DNA of 19,801 nucleotides from Ettlia oleoabundans (Eukaryota > Chlorophyta > Chlorophyceae > Chlamydomonadales). The translations under genes and the position numbers were made by a program. This document shows, piece by piece, positions 19,466-19,801 of this stretch. The stretch's first letter is position 1. Each line of letters opens with the position of its first letter. Below the pieces are notes generated by a model. It worked only from the letters and a program-made list of their open reading frames with translations. It searched no databases and was not told where the DNA came from. The stretch is taken from assembly GCA_019693395.1 (NCBI GenBank), contig JAAMXP010001301.1, forward strand, positions 1 through 19,801, read 5' to 3'.

Positions 19466-19777
19466 CTAGCCATTCTGTGTGCCGTGGTACCGCTGCGCAG
19501 CCTGCAGCATATCCGCCAGCAGGCACCTGAGGTCGTCATCCGCCGCTATTTCCTCCAGGGTCACATGCAGGCGGTACCGCCAATAATGCTGCGGGTTAGT
19601 GGGGTCGTTGATCTGCTGCTTGTCGGGGGCGCAGTCGGGCAGACGCTGTGAGAGGGGGAGGAGGTCCTGCAGGGGAAAGATGGCCAGCAGGCTGGGGCTG
19701 TCCATGTGCTGCTGCAGGATGTGCTCCAGGACCGCGGGGGTGCAGTGAGAGGGGGCCTCGCCCTCCCCGTTCAGCAT
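19466..19777 (-). CDS. DPE2: DPE2-type 4-alpha-glucanotransferase (GH77), last exon only
   Basis: This is the C-terminal 103 residues of disproportionating enzyme 2, the cytosolic GH77 transferase that moves a glucosyl unit from maltose to a glycan acceptor during starch breakdown. The identifying blocks are HCTPAVLEHILQQHMDSPS, LLAIFPLQDLL and INDPTNPQHYWRYRLHVTLE. The last is nearly the same as in plant DPE2 and differs from the shorter DPE1/MalQ ending. The stop is TAG at 19466-19468. The exon probably begins at 19777 after a CTGCAG acceptor; sequence further toward the edge reads as a C-rich intron end. The frame is also open to the edge, so a longer exon is possible. The CBM20 and catalytic regions lie beyond the right edge. 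It converges on LIG4. Confidence 0.9.
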   Translation of the reverse strand: MLNGEGEAPSHCTPAVLEHILQQHMDSPSLLAIFPLQDLLPLSQRLPDCAPDKQQINDPTNPQHYWRYRLHVTLEEIAADDDLRCLLADMLQAAQRYHGTQNG

Positions 19778-19801
19778 CTGCAGGGCAGGGTGGGGCAGGG
19801 T

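Overview
This window looks like nuclear DNA from a green alga (Chlorophyta). The genes are finely split, with introns of about 105-430 nt that mostly end in TGCAG. Coding and intronic DNA is rich in GCA/CAG and CTGC runs. One 3' UTR carries TGTAA, the usual green-algal poly(A) signal. Several encoded proteins are plant-like, notably a DPE2-type glucanotransferase and a LIG4 with a long C-terminal tail. A chlorophyte with moderately high GC, such as a Sphaeropleales-type alga, would fit, but genus cannot be fixed from sequence reading alone. No mobile element, tRNA, rRNA or CRISPR array was recognised.

Layout, left to right. (1) Minus strand, 3' end cut by the left edge: an RBBP5/Swd1-type WD40 subunit of the COMPASS H3K4 methyltransferase (first five exons, 75-2209). 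(2) Plus, 2616-3230: NDUFS5, the 15-kDa twin-CX9C subunit of mitochondrial complex I (3 exons, 78 aa). (3) Minus, 3602-5112: a TMEM50/UPF0220 (Vps68-like) four-helix membrane protein (5 exons, 152 aa). (4) Plus, 5518-7205: a CUEDC2-like protein (4 exons, 323 aa). (5) Plus, 7759-19035: DNA ligase IV, reconstructed as 32 exons and 1570 aa, with the DNA-binding, nucleotidyltransferase, OB, BRCT1, XRCC4-binding and BRCT2 parts in order, plus a low-complexity tail of about 400 aa. (6) Minus, 19466-19777 and past the right edge: the last exon of DPE2 (GH77).

The genes are housekeeping loci in - + - + + - order and form no pathway. Two head-to-head pairs (RBBP5/NDUFS5 and TMEM50-like/CUEDC2-like) are each separated by about 405 bp. 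Two tail-to-tail pairs (NDUFS5/TMEM50-like and LIG4/DPE2) share 370-430 bp of 3' sequence.

All exon models were built by hand from splice consensus, reading-frame phase and recalled family alignments. Phases close across every junction, but no transcript evidence was available. I see no clear new multi-gene system. The items most worth a second look are in LIG4: the tail, a probable GC-AG intron, stopless 3n introns, altered family motifs and a conserved XRCC4-binding core.
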